Shown here piece by piece: positions 52,108-60,728 of a stretch of DNA of 64,000 nucleotides (the first letter of the stretch is position 1; the number at the start of each line of letters is the position of its first letter). Origin of the DNA: Sedimentisphaerales bacterium (GTDB taxonomy: Bacteria; Planctomycetota; Phycisphaerae; Sedimentisphaerales; SG8-4); contig JAFGCA010000289.1 in NCBI GenBank assembly GCA_016932895.1, positions 4,426 through 68,425 on the forward strand, written 5' to 3'. The notes under the pieces were generated by a model. The model made no database searches. It was given only the letters and a program-made list of their open reading frames with translations, and was not told the DNA's origin. A program made the position numbers and the translations under genes.

Positions 52108-53328
52108 TCATTTTCCGTCGGGGTACAGGAGATATGGCGCCCGGGTCCGGATAAAAGCGGCGGACTGAGCCTGCCACGCGCTCTTGAGCGCCGTCAGGGA
52201 GGCGTGGGCGGTGATGGCGTTGCGAACGGTAGCGGTGCCGCAAAGGCGGTCGAAATGGGCGGTTCTCCACTCGAATGGGTCCGGATACATCCGGCACAAC
52301 TCGTTGATGATGCAGACGCCCGTCCAGAACGGCTCGAGCGCGTTTCTGTCGGTCACGACGATCCGGACACCGTGACATTCTCGGCCCTTGTGTTTCGAGG
52401 AGGTCGGGACAAAAGAAGTGCTCTCGAAGCGCACACCCGCCAGGCCCAGGCCGTTCAGTGTCGCGACAAGCTCGGCCGAGCGAATCCACGGGGCGCCGAA
52501 CTGGCGAAACGGCATGGTCGTGCCCCGGCCCTCGGAGACGTTGGTCCCTTCGAGCAGGCACAGGCCCGGATACACCGCGGCGGTCTCCACGTCCGGCATG
52601 TTCGGCGACGGCTTGATGAACCGCAGCCCCGTCCGGTCGTACCACATCGCCCGGCGCCACCCCGTCAGGGGCACCACCGTCAGGTCGGCCTTCACCCCGT
52701 CGGCCAGCCAGCGGCGCCCGTTGACCATCTGCGCCAGTTCGCCGACGGTCATGCCGAACCGCACGGGAATCGGATACAGTCCGACGAACGTGGCGAATTT
52801 CGGCTCGAGAATCGGACCCTCGACGGCGAGCCCGTTGATGGCGTCGGGCCGGTCGAGGACGACGAAGGGCTTGCCCGCCTCGGCCGCCGCCTCCATCGAC
52901 AGCGACATCGTGTAGAGGTACGTGTAGAAGCGGGCGCCCACGTCCTGCATATCGAAGACCAGCACGTCCACGTCGGCCAGCATCGCCGGCGTCGGCTTGG
53001 TCGTCTTGCCGTAGAGGCTGCGGACCGGGATCTGATAATCCGGGTGGACCTGGTCGCCGACCCGCCGGCCGTCCTCTTCGACGCCGTACAAACCATGCTC
53101 GGGCGAGAACAGCGCCACCACCTGCACGTCGGGCATCTTGCGAAAGACGTCGACGATGAAGTCGCCCCGGTGGTCGCAAGCGGTTTGGTTGGCAATGATG
53201 CCCACCCGCTTGCCCGCGAACAACTCGCGCTGCTCTCCGACATGATCCAATCCGGTACGCACGGCGGCTGCACAACCTGATACCATCGACAGAACAACCA
53301 AACCACAGGGTAGATTCACCGATCTCAT
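52108..53328 (-). CDS. NamZ-like exo-beta-N-acetylmuramidase (DUF1343)
   Basis: 406 residues. An N-terminal signal with a lipobox-like VSGC (17-20) suggests a lipoprotein. DUF1343 motifs run through it: KRVGIIANQTACDHRG, LFSPEHGLYGVEEDGRRVGD, RSLYGKTTKP, LVFDMQDVGARFYTYLYTMS, FVVLDRPDAING and CLLEGTNVSEGRGTTMPFRQ. NamZ-type enzymes release MurNAc from peptidoglycan fragments. Acting outside the cytoplasm, it would recycle cell-wall or prey peptidoglycan. No partner genes for muropeptide uptake are adjacent. ATG 53328 follows a GGAG 12 bases upstream. Confidence 0.9.
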   Translation of the reverse strand: MRSVNLPCGLVVLSMVSGCAAAVRTGLDHVGEQRELFAGKRVGIIANQTACDHRGDFIVDVFRKMPDVQVVALFSPEHGLYGVEEDGRRVGDQVHPDYQIPVRSLYGKTTKPTPAMLADVDVLVFDMQDVGARFYTYLYTMSLSMEAAAEAGKPFVVLDRPDAINGLAVEGPILEPKFATFVGLYPIPVRFGMTVGELAQMVNGRRWLADGVKADLTVVPLTGWRRAMWYDRTGLRFIKPSPNMPDVETAAVYPGLCLLEGTNVSEGRGTTMPFRQFGAPWIRSAELVATLNGLGLAGVRFESTSFVPTSSKHKGRECHGVRIVVTDRNALEPFWTGVCIINELCRMYPDPFEWRTAHFDRLCGTATVRNAITAHASLTALKSAWQAQSAAFIRTRAPYLLYPDGK

Positions 53329-53444
53329 TTTCTCTCATCACTCCATAAGCAGTGCCGTTCAGACCTGTTTGTCCCGGCCATTGTACGCCGCCCACACCCG
53401 CATCGCCAGTGCCGTCGGCAAAAAGATCAACGCGCGCCGGCGGC

Positions 53445-53470
53445 AGGGTGGGTTCTTAACCCACGCGTCT
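53445..53470. repeat. Dispersed hairpin repeat GTGGGTT-CTT-AACCCAC
   Basis: AGGGTGGGTTCTTAACCCAC continues with GCGTCT. The same unit is at 54444-54468 (CTC instead of CTT in the loop). The stop of the SGNH esterase gene lies inside it. Confidence 0.65.
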
Positions 53471-54334
53471 TAGGTCGTCCGGTTCCTGGTCAGGCGGCGG
53501 GGTTGTGGTCAGGCGGGCGGCGAGGTTGGGGACGGCCTGGCTCAGGAGGTCGGCGACGAGGGCAGCGAAGACGGTTTTGCCTTCGTCCGACAGATGGGTG
53601 CGGTCGCGTCGGCCGTTGGCCATGGGGCCCAATGTTTCGCTCTCGGCGGGGCCGAGTTGGTTGAGCAGTTCGATGCTGGCCGTGTGCAGGTCGACGAGCG
53701 GGACGTCCTTCTCGCGGGCAAGGTCGCGCACCGCCTGGGCGTAGGCGCCCAACAGGCTGACGATCTTGCCATCACGGAAGTTGCGTCGCGTCATCGACGT
53801 GATGAGCACGGGCGCCGCGCCGGCTGCCCGGGACTCGTCCACGTAGCGGCTCATGTACTGGCGATACGTGGTGTTGGGGTCCGTCTCGCGCGCGGGCCCC
53901 TTGCCCGGCATGTCGTTGTGTCCGAACTGGATGAGCACATAGTCGGCGCCGCCGGCCAGGGCCTTGGCCCAGTGCCCTTCCTCGATGAAACTCCTGGAGG
54001 AGCGACCACCCCGCGCGTAGTTCTCGCATTCGACGCGATCGTCGAGGAGCCGCTTGAAACCGGCGCCCCAGCCGGCGTTGTCGGTAACGGTCGAATCGCC
54101 AACCAGAATGATACGAATCTTCTTTGTCGCCGACTGCCCAGCCGACTCCGTCGCGGCACCCTCCGACGCCGACGGCACCGCGGTACAGCCGCCGAGCAAC
54201 ATTGCTGCCAATGCAACAAAACACATGCGAGGCAGCACCGCCACCGGCCGTCGCACCAACGGATTCTCGGGAGCCAATAGTCCCAACGACACCTGGTAGA
54301 ACAAACGCGGTCCAACAGTCTTGCATCGCTGCAT
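53456..54334 (-). CDS. SGNH/GDSL hydrolase, rhamnogalacturonan acetylesterase type
   Basis: 292 residues. An exported lipoprotein is likely: LPRMCFVALAAMLLGGC gives a lipobox LGGC at Cys50. SGNH blocks are all present: GDSTVTDNAGWG (Ser nucleophile), NYARGGRSSRSF (Gly), FGHNDMPG (Asn) and DRTHLSDEGK (Asp and His). The order matches rhamnogalacturonan acetylesterases, which strip acetyl groups from pectin side regions. It fits the galacturonate genes at 62-64 kb. The last residues (DLRRVG) come from a dispersed repeat that supplies the stop codon, so the true end may have been altered. Confidence 0.87.
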   Translation of the reverse strand: MQRCKTVGPRLFYQVSLGLLAPENPLVRRPVAVLPRMCFVALAAMLLGGCTAVPSASEGAATESAGQSATKKIRIILVGDSTVTDNAGWGAGFKRLLDDRVECENYARGGRSSRSFIEEGHWAKALAGGADYVLIQFGHNDMPGKGPARETDPNTTYRQYMSRYVDESRAAGAAPVLITSMTRRNFRDGKIVSLLGAYAQAVRDLAREKDVPLVDLHTASIELLNQLGPAESETLGPMANGRRDRTHLSDEGKTVFAALVADLLSQAVPNLAARLTTTPPPDQEPDDLRRVG

Positions 54335-54443
54335 CGTACACTTATCCCTTCCACGACCGTTGCCACTGACTCTCCCCGAGAGCCGACTATACCAAAAAGG
54401 CCGACTGTGGCAACATACCCCTCTGCGGGAATAACAAATCGAC

Positions 54444-54468
54444 AGGGTGGGTTCTCAACCCACGCGTC
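54444..54468. repeat. Dispersed hairpin repeat GTGGGTT-CTC-AACCCAC
   Basis: Identical to the copy at 53445 apart from one base in the loop. Same orientation. Confidence 0.65.
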
Positions 54469-54525
54469 GCCCGTCGCCCCGGCCGGCACTCTATCGCCGC
54501 CGGCGGTTTTTTCCGAAAAAAAGAC

Positions 54526-54555
54526 TTGCAAACTCCCCCGATCTGGCAGTAGAAT
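54526..54555 (+). promoter_or_regulatory. Sigma-70-type promoter
   Basis: TTGCAA (54526-54531), 18 bases, TAGAAT (54550-54555). About 320 bases before ATG 54876, on the same strand as the beta-helix gene. Confidence 0.55.
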
Positions 54556-54875
54556 AAGGTTGAATTGCGAACCGAAGGCAGGCTCAGAAGTGATTTATAT
54601 TCTCAGCCGTCATCATACTCTTGGCAGCACCGATCATACCCGCCTGCCTCCGTCGCCAAGCGTGTGTGCGGCCGCACCGACGCGAGCCGCCCAAACCGGG
54701 AGAGTGGGTCCCTGGCCCACGCGGTAAAGTGCTTGGAAGGAAGCGGAAGATGGACAGCAGCGAAAAGCCCAACGGCGCAGCGGTCGCCTGCGCCCTCATC
54801 CTGACCCTCTGCCCGACAAGGCCGGCCGATAAGACGACAGGAGAATCGTTGCTTCGTGAATGGAGAGGACCGGTT

Positions 54876-57290
54876 ATGTTGAGGCGAATGAACAGGTTCT
54901 TGATCGTCTGCGGCGTTGCCGTCTGCAGCATCGTGCCGGCCGGCTTCGCACGCATCGTTACGGTTAGATTCACTGCCGAGGTTAGAGATGTCGCCGTCAG
55001 CACGGAACTTGTGGACCTCAGCGATGATGGCAGACTTATTGCCGAATCGTTCGAGGTCGGGGATCCCATCGAGGGCATTTACGCCTATGACGTGTCGGCA
55101 CCTGATGGTAATGCTGATGACGCTCGCGGAGAGTATGTTCTCTATGCGCGACCATTCGGAATCACGATAAGGACGAACCACTTCACATTTGAGACAGATC
55201 CTGCGAACGGCGGGACCAGTATCTTGATTACGAACGACGTTCCCTTTGTTGAAGGGTTTGGGGACCGTTTCGAAATGCAGTGCTATGACGGCCGTCTGAT
55301 GACGCCTCAGATTGGCGACTTTCGATGTTACGCAATGAAACTGAGACTTCACGGGGGAGTCAATGTCCCTCTCGCCGATGATTCCCTTCCAAGTTCAGCC
55401 CCGATTCTGGAGAACTGGGACATCCGCGCGTTGGAGCTTGGCATCATTGGCGGTGGCCGCGGGAGCGTGGAGAGGCTTGACATCACGGCGGTTCTGACGT
55501 CGGCGGAGTTGTTGCCCGATCGGGCCTGGGTGCTTCATGTGGACGCCGACGCTGCGCCCGGAGGCAACGGTCTGTCGTGGGCGACGGCTTACGCCAGCCT
55601 CCAGGACGCCATCGCCAACGCTGCGACGGTCGGCAATACCGAGATCCGCGTGGCCCAGGGTATTTATAAGCCCGATCAGGGAGCCGGCCGCACGCCGGGA
55701 GACCGCCTGGCCTCGTTTGAACTGATCAGCGGCCTCGCCCTCAAGGGAGGCTACGCCGGCCTGGCCGCGCCCGACCCCAACGCACGGGACATCGAGTTGT
55801 ATGGGACAGTCCTCAGCGGGGACTTGGCGGGAAATGATGTGCAGGTTGACGATCCGTGCGATCTGTGGCGCGAGCCGAGCCGGTCGGAGAACGCCTATCA
55901 TGTAGTGACGACCAGCGGGACGGATGCAAACACGATCTTGGAAGGCTTCACCATTACCGGCGGCAACGCCTACGAGTATAATTGGCATCCTCAGGCCCCT
56001 AATACCCACAACTCCGGCGGCGGACTGAGAAACGACGGCGGCAGCCTATGGGTCCGCGATTGCACGTTTCTCCGAAACGTTGCCGAGGGCGAGGGCGGTG
56101 GTGGGATGTTCAACAAGGACGCGGCCTCGACGCATGTCATCGACTGTGAGTTCATTGAGAACGTCGCACGTGGAGGTGGTGGGGTCTACAATCTTGGCGG
56201 CCACGTTGCCTTCGAAGACTGCTTGTGGCTCAGGAATTGGACGCCTTCGGGAGGAGGGGCGATGTATAACCATACGGCAAAGATAGATTGTCGGAGGTGT
56301 TTATTCGAGCGAAATACTGACGCCGTGCATCACGTGGAGCAATCGCAAGGCAGTCTTGTTGAATGTCAATTTATAGAGAATTATAATGGCACATTGATTA
56401 TCAGTTGGCGGACAGATATAGCGATTATCGATTGCATCTTCAATGAAAATGAGGCGGGAATAGGCGGAGGTGGCGGCGCCATTATCATGGGTTCAGTCGC
56501 TAAGGCTATCATTGATGGCTGCTCCTTCGCTCAAAACAGAGCGGCAACCGGAGGTGCCATGTTCATAACTCAAAGCTCCTATCCACGACTTGAAGACGCG
56601 ATGCCGATAACTATTCAGAACTGCATCTTCAGTGGAAACTCTGCGGTGGATGGAGGAGCCATTTATTCTAGGTTCTCCAATACCATCGTGACCAGTTGTA
56701 CGTTCTCAGGAAATCATGCAGACCGAGGCACGGCAATTCTATCACATCGGGGTCAATTTGAGATACCTGGCTATACAGAGATATCCAACTGTATCCTGTG
56801 GGACGGGGAAGATGACGAGATTGCGACGCTTGATGATTCTCCGGTTTCGGTGAATTATTCGAACGTCTCAGGCGGCAGGAGCGCTGTCCACGATCCGCGC
56901 GGCGTCGTTGTGTGGGGGCCTGGCAACATTGATGCCGACCCCCTCTTTGCCGATCCCAATGCCGCCGATTTCCATCTCAGGTCCCAGGCAGGCCGGTGGG
57001 TTCCGTTAAGCCAGACGTGGATTGCATATGATGTCACCAGCCCGTGCGTCGATGCCGGCGATCCCGCCAGCCCTATCGGGTTTGAGCCTTTCCCGAATGG
57101 TGGGCGTATCAACATGGGCGCCTACGGTGGGACGGGCGAGGCGAGCAAGTCGTACTTTGGAAAGCCCGTTTGCGAGACCCCGATTGCGGGGGATATTAAC
57201 GGGGATTGCAGGGTCGATTTCCAGGACCTCGTCCTGTTGTTGAGCCATTGGCTGCAAAGCGGAACAAGTGACCGTTTTCAGGGACTTTGA
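54876..57290 (+). CDS. Secreted beta-helix protein with C-terminal dockerin
   Basis: 804 residues from ATG 54876 (GGAGAGG seven bases upstream). Signal peptide MLRRMNRFLIVCGVAVCSIV. Residues ~25-210 are a beta-rich domain as found ahead of PEP-CTERM or anchor regions (IVTVRFTAEVRDVAVSTELV). Residues ~225-750 are a right-handed beta-helix (VDADAAPGGNGLSWATAYAS, NxTVRxCxF-like turns, GGGLRNDGG, GGGAMYNHTAK, GGAIYSRFSN). The end is one dockerin loop pair: GDINGDCRVDFQDLVLLLSH. It probably binds or cuts polysaccharide outside the cell. A split membrane-protein gene starts two bases after its stop. Confidence 0.85.
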   Translation: MLRRMNRFLIVCGVAVCSIVPAGFARIVTVRFTAEVRDVAVSTELVDLSDDGRLIAESFEVGDPIEGIYAYDVSAPDGNADDARGEYVLYARPFGITIRTNHFTFETDPANGGTSILITNDVPFVEGFGDRFEMQCYDGRLMTPQIGDFRCYAMKLRLHGGVNVPLADDSLPSSAPILENWDIRALELGIIGGGRGSVERLDITAVLTSAELLPDRAWVLHVDADAAPGGNGLSWATAYASLQDAIANAATVGNTEIRVAQGIYKPDQGAGRTPGDRLASFELISGLALKGGYAGLAAPDPNARDIELYGTVLSGDLAGNDVQVDDPCDLWREPSRSENAYHVVTTSGTDANTILEGFTITGGNAYEYNWHPQAPNTHNSGGGLRNDGGSLWVRDCTFLRNVAEGEGGGGMFNKDAASTHVIDCEFIENVARGGGGVYNLGGHVAFEDCLWLRNWTPSGGGAMYNHTAKIDCRRCLFERNTDAVHHVEQSQGSLVECQFIENYNGTLIISWRTDIAIIDCIFNENEAGIGGGGGAIIMGSVAKAIIDGCSFAQNRAATGGAMFITQSSYPRLEDAMPITIQNCIFSGNSAVDGGAIYSRFSNTIVTSCTFSGNHADRGTAILSHRGQFEIPGYTEISNCILWDGEDDEIATLDDSPVSVNYSNVSGGRSAVHDPRGVVVWGPGNIDADPLFADPNAADFHLRSQAGRWVPLSQTWIAYDVTSPCVDAGDPASPIGFEPFPNGGRINMGAYGGTGEASKSYFGKPVCETPIAGDINGDCRVDFQDLVLLLSHWLQSGTSDRFQGL

Positions 57291-57292
57291 AG

Positions 57293-58205
57293 ATGAACCC
57301 TCGAACCTGGTACCGTCTGCGCACATCGTTGTTCCTATGCACGGCGCTGTTATGTCTTCTGCACGTGGCGGCACCCATGGTGCTGAGGCTGGCGTCGGGG
57401 ACGCCCTGTTATGCCGTGGGGATCGGCCTGGAGGTTCTGTGGAGGACAATCGGTCTGTGCGTTCTGGTCTTTGTGTTCTATGTGGACTTTTGCAAAATGG
57501 AGATTAGGCTTACTTTAGGGAGGAAAAATCTTCTTGTCGATTTTTCCTCCCGAGAACGTAAATGCTTTCCATATGGGCACATAAGCCCGTCTTCAAGGAA
57601 ATCATACCAACGATTTCCTTGAAGAATATAAGCCTAATCTCCATTTTGCAAAACTCTTATTCTATCTCTACCAGCGGGTCCTGTACGACCTCTTGCGCAG
57701 GAGGATTCGCCGCCGGAGGACCTGGGGCCTTCTGGTGTTGTTGCCCGTTCTCTTGTTCGGCGCGCGAAGCGTGTATCGTTCTCTGCCCTCGGTCCGGGCG
57801 CAGGAAATCCTGGGCACCGCCGAGCTGGCCCCCCTGCCGCAATCGGCGACCGGGATCACAGTGTACACCTGGTGGACGCCCATGTCGGGAGAGGAGTACC
57901 TGCGGTTTCGCGCCAGGCGGGAAGATATCGAAGCGTTCGTAGCGGCATCGCCCATCCTCAAAGGCGCGACGTATCGAGTCTATTCAGAAGCGAAGATGAG
58001 ACTGCTCGAACCGAATCGAGTGGGTGCCGCCACGGCCGACCACGAGTACATTCGTGACTATCCGACCGCCCCGCCATGGTATATGCAGGAGATCAGGTGC
58101 AAGGCGCGGCGATATCGAATCCCGCGCACGGCCTACGGTCACAAAGGCGAGATCATCATCGACGAAGCGCACATGGTGATATACGTCAAATTAGTGTTCA
58201 GTTGA
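57293..58205 (+). pseudogene. Membrane protein gene split by a 166-bp inverted-repeat element
   Basis: The first part (57293-57487) encodes 65 residues with two membrane segments (SLFLCTALLCLLHVAAPMVL; VLWRTIGLCVLVFVFYVD). The rest (57654-58205) encodes 183 residues beginning LLFYLYQRVLYDLLRRRIRR, with another hydrophobic stretch (TWGLLVLLPVLLFG) and a soluble end. Between them lies the 166-bp inverted-repeat element. The two parts are in different frames, and removing exactly 57488-57653 restores one frame of 248 codons. As it stands the first frame runs into the element and stops at 57622. Not recognised by family. The gap from the dockerin gene is two bases, so translation may have been coupled. 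Confidence 0.75.
57488..57653 (+). mobile_element. Inverted-repeat MITE-like element with two hairpins
   Basis: 166 bases. Perfect 25-bp terminal inverted repeats at 57488-57512 and 57629-57653, beginning TTTTGCAAAATGGAGATTAG and ending CTCCATTTTGCAAAA. Inside are two hairpins with eight-base loops: GGGAGGAAAAATC / GATTTTTCCTCCC (57518-57551) and TTCAAGGAAATC / GATTTCCTTGAA (57592-57623). No transposase gene and no target-site duplication that fits the restored frame. A half copy is at 34.4 kb. Visible facts are the repeats and hairpins. Mobility is inferred. Confidence 0.8.
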
Positions 58206-58279
58206 AACCCCCTGCGGGAAACCGGGAATAATAACCCTTTTTTATAGGGGAAATAGACACCTGCCCGCCAATCCAACCC

Positions 58280-58307
58280 TTGCTTTTTTCGGCGGCTGCG
58301 GTAGAAT
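58280..58307 (+). promoter_or_regulatory. Sigma-70-type promoter
   Basis: TTGCTT (58280-58285), 16 bases, TAGAAT (58302-58307), 82 bases before ATG 58390. Confidence 0.6.
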
Positions 58308-58389
58308 GATCGGTGCAGTTCAGTATCATCAGATCCCGATATGAAGGTTTGCACGGTGGAGGTTCACCATTCTCTTGAAAGGTCGAATC

Positions 58390-59661
58390 ATGATTCAGCG
58401 TCATGGCAGCTTCCTGGTATCGTTGTGTCTCGTCGTCTCGTTCACGCAGGTCGTAGCGGCCGAAGACTGGCCTCAGTTTCGCGGCCCGCAGAGTTTGGGT
58501 ATTTCCTCGGCGACCAATCTGCCCGCCACCTGGAGCGAAACAGAAAATGTGGTCTGGAAGACCGCCCTGCCCGGATACGGCTCATCCAGTCCGATCGCGC
58601 TGGACGGCAAGATCTACCTGACCTGCTACAGCGGATTCGGTATCGAAAGAAATCGGGGCACGATGGAGGACCTGACGCTTCACCTGGTGTGCGTGGACGG
58701 CAAAGACGGCGCGATCCTGTGGGATCAGCGCATCGAGCCCACGCTCCCGGAATCGTCGCGCGTACGCGATCATGGCTATGCGGCGCCCACGCCGGCCACC
58801 GACGGCGAGCATCTCTACATCTTCTTTGGAAAGAGCGGCGTCTTCAAGTTCGACCTGGAAGGCAAGCAGATCTGGCGCACCAGCGTCGGGACGAAGACGC
58901 ATGGCTGGGGCTGTGGCACCTCGCCCGTGCTGTACGAGAACCTGGTCATCGTCAACGCCAGCGTCGAAAGCGGATCGCTCGTCGCCATCGACAAGGCCAC
59001 GGGCAAAGAAGCCTGGCGCGCCGGGGGAATGGACTCGTCCTGGAATACACCTCACCTGGTGGCGACCGGAAACGGCAAGCACGAGCTGGCCGTGAGCGTG
59101 AAAGGCTGGATGCTCGGGTTCGATCCGGAGACGGGCAAGGAGCTGTGGCGCTGCGAGAGCATCGAGGACTATATTTGTCCGAGCATCGTGTCTCATGAGG
59201 GCGTTCTGTACGCTCTGGGCGGGCGCAGCTCCAAGAGCGTCGCCGTGCGCAGTGGCGGGCGCGGCAACGTGACCGCTACGCACAAGCTCTGGCAGGCCGA
59301 CGTCGGGGCCAACGTCGCCTCGCCCGTCGTCCATGACGGCCACCTCTACTGGGTCAGCGACCGCAACCGCCAGGCCTATTGTCTCAGCCTGGCCGACGGT
59401 TCGGTCAAGTATGCCGAAGGCGTCCAATCTCAGCCATACGCCTCGGCCCTGCTGGCCGACGGCAAGATCTACGTCGTGACACGCAACGGCGGAACCGTCG
59501 TCCTGGCGGCCGGACCCCGCTTCGAGCAACTGGCCCACAACAAACTCGCCGACCGAAGCACCTTCAACGCCAGCCCCATCGTCTGCAACGGAAAACTCAT
59601 CCTCCGCAGCGACCAAAACCTCTACTGCATCGCCAAGGGAGCTCAAATCGACGCAAAGTAA
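58390..59661 (+). CDS. Secreted PQQ-like beta-propeller protein
   Basis: 423 residues from ATG 58390 (AAAGG seven bases upstream). Signal peptide to ~26 (SFLVSLCLVVSFTQVVAAED). The rest is a propeller of PQQ-like/BamB-like repeats: WPQFRGPQSLGISS, VCVDGKDGAILWDQRI, KFDLEGKQIWRTSV, AIDKATGKEAWRAGG, GFDPETGKELWRCES and YCLSLADGSVKYAEG. The opening WPQFRGP is typical of planctomycete exported propeller proteins. No dehydrogenase or cofactor gene is adjacent. The role is unknown, possibly a scaffold or sensor at the surface. Confidence 0.85.
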   Translation: MIQRHGSFLVSLCLVVSFTQVVAAEDWPQFRGPQSLGISSATNLPATWSETENVVWKTALPGYGSSSPIALDGKIYLTCYSGFGIERNRGTMEDLTLHLVCVDGKDGAILWDQRIEPTLPESSRVRDHGYAAPTPATDGEHLYIFFGKSGVFKFDLEGKQIWRTSVGTKTHGWGCGTSPVLYENLVIVNASVESGSLVAIDKATGKEAWRAGGMDSSWNTPHLVATGNGKHELAVSVKGWMLGFDPETGKELWRCESIEDYICPSIVSHEGVLYALGGRSSKSVAVRSGGRGNVTATHKLWQADVGANVASPVVHDGHLYWVSDRNRQAYCLSLADGSVKYAEGVQSQPYASALLADGKIYVVTRNGGTVVLAAGPRFEQLAHNKLADRSTFNASPIVCNGKLILRSDQNLYCIAKGAQIDAK

Positions 59662-59855
59662 GACGCTGCGAAAACCCGGCGAGTGACGTCCCTGCATAGG
59701 GTCACAGTGAAGCTCCCGGCACGCCAACGTCATACCCTTTCCGGAGCGGGCAGCCTGGCCCGCCCGAAAGCCCCAGGGAGCGGGTACAGGGTCTTTACAT
59801 CCACACGAGCTTCTGGTATTGCAGCAAGGAGAACTCCAAGTAGAGGCGCCGCGCG

Positions 59856-60728
59856 ATGGATTTGGACAAGCTCGACAAGATCAAGAGAATTGCGATCATT
59901 GCTCTGTTCTCTGATGATGACCTGATGGATTACCTCGTCTTGAAAGGGGGCAATGCACTGGACCTTGTCTACAAGATCGCCGATCGCGCCTCCCTCGATC
60001 TGGATTTCTCCACCGACAGAGCTTTCTCAAAAGACGAGCTTCAAACCGTTAGTGAGAAGATCCACCGGGTGTTGATCAGAACCTTCAGAGCGAATGGGTA
60101 TGAAGCGTTCGACGTCCATTTCAAGGAAGTCCCCGAATCCCGCGATACATCTGTGCCCGACTTCTGGGGCGGATACCTCGTTGAGTTCAAAGTCATAGAG
60201 ACGACTCAATTCGTCCAGTTCCAGAAGGATTCGCGTGCCCTCCGCGTCAACGCGATCGAGGCGGGACCGGAACACAGACGCAAGTTCAAGATCAGTATCA
60301 GCAAGGCGGAGTACTGCTCCCTGAAGGGACTCCATGAACTGGACGACTACACCGTATACGTCTACACCCCAGAGATGATCGTCTTCGAGAAGCTCCGGGC
60401 CATCTGTCAGCAAATGCCCGACTACACGCCTAACAGGACCCCGACCGCGCGAGCCCGCGACTTCTTCGACATATATACCGTCATGGAGCACTTCGGGATG
60501 AGGCTAATCGCGTCGCCAAGCACGACTCTACTGACGAGCATATTCGAGGCGAAGAGGGTCCCGCTTCCTCTGATCGGCAAGATCAAGGAGTATCGCGAAT
60601 ACCACCGGCCCGATTTCGCTTCTGTACAAGCTACAGTCAAACCGAACCGCAGACTGAGGGACTTTGACTTCTACTTCGACTACGTCGTAGAAAGGTGCGA
60701 GCATCTAAAGTCCCTTTGGGAAGAATAG
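59856..60728 (+). CDS. AbiEii-type nucleotidyltransferase toxin
   Basis: 290 residues. The AbiEii/AbiGii nucleotidyltransferase pattern is visible: ALFSDDDLMDYLVLKGGNAL (the KGG motif) and ASLDLDFSTDRAF (Ser-x-Asp-x-Asp metal site). Further on are EMIVFEKLRAICQQMPDYTP and TARARDFFDIYTV with the conserved Lys and Asp. AbiE toxins modify tRNA or another target and cause growth arrest in phage-infected cells. Its partner at 60705-61580 is on the opposite strand, tail to tail, instead of directly upstream as in most AbiE operons. Confidence 0.85.
   Translation: MDLDKLDKIKRIAIIALFSDDDLMDYLVLKGGNALDLVYKIADRASLDLDFSTDRAFSKDELQTVSEKIHRVLIRTFRANGYEAFDVHFKEVPESRDTSVPDFWGGYLVEFKVIETTQFVQFQKDSRALRVNAIEAGPEHRRKFKISISKAEYCSLKGLHELDDYTVYVYTPEMIVFEKLRAICQQMPDYTPNRTPTARARDFFDIYTVMEHFGMRLIASPSTTLLTSIFEAKRVPLPLIGKIKEYREYHRPDFASVQATVKPNRRLRDFDFYFDYVVERCEHLKSLWEE

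Larger units (their letters stand above)
54335..54875. other. Intergenic region with repeat and promoter
   Basis: 541 bases. It holds the second AGGGTGGGTT hairpin (54444-54468), a weaker relative GTGGGTCCCTGGCCCAC (54704-54720), and the promoter at 54526-54555. No gene recognised. Confidence 0.55.

Noticed and set aside
57287..57622. Whole gene of 111 residues at 57.3 kb
   Set aside because: Its C-terminal third is translated from the inverted-repeat element. The split-gene reading explains both halves.
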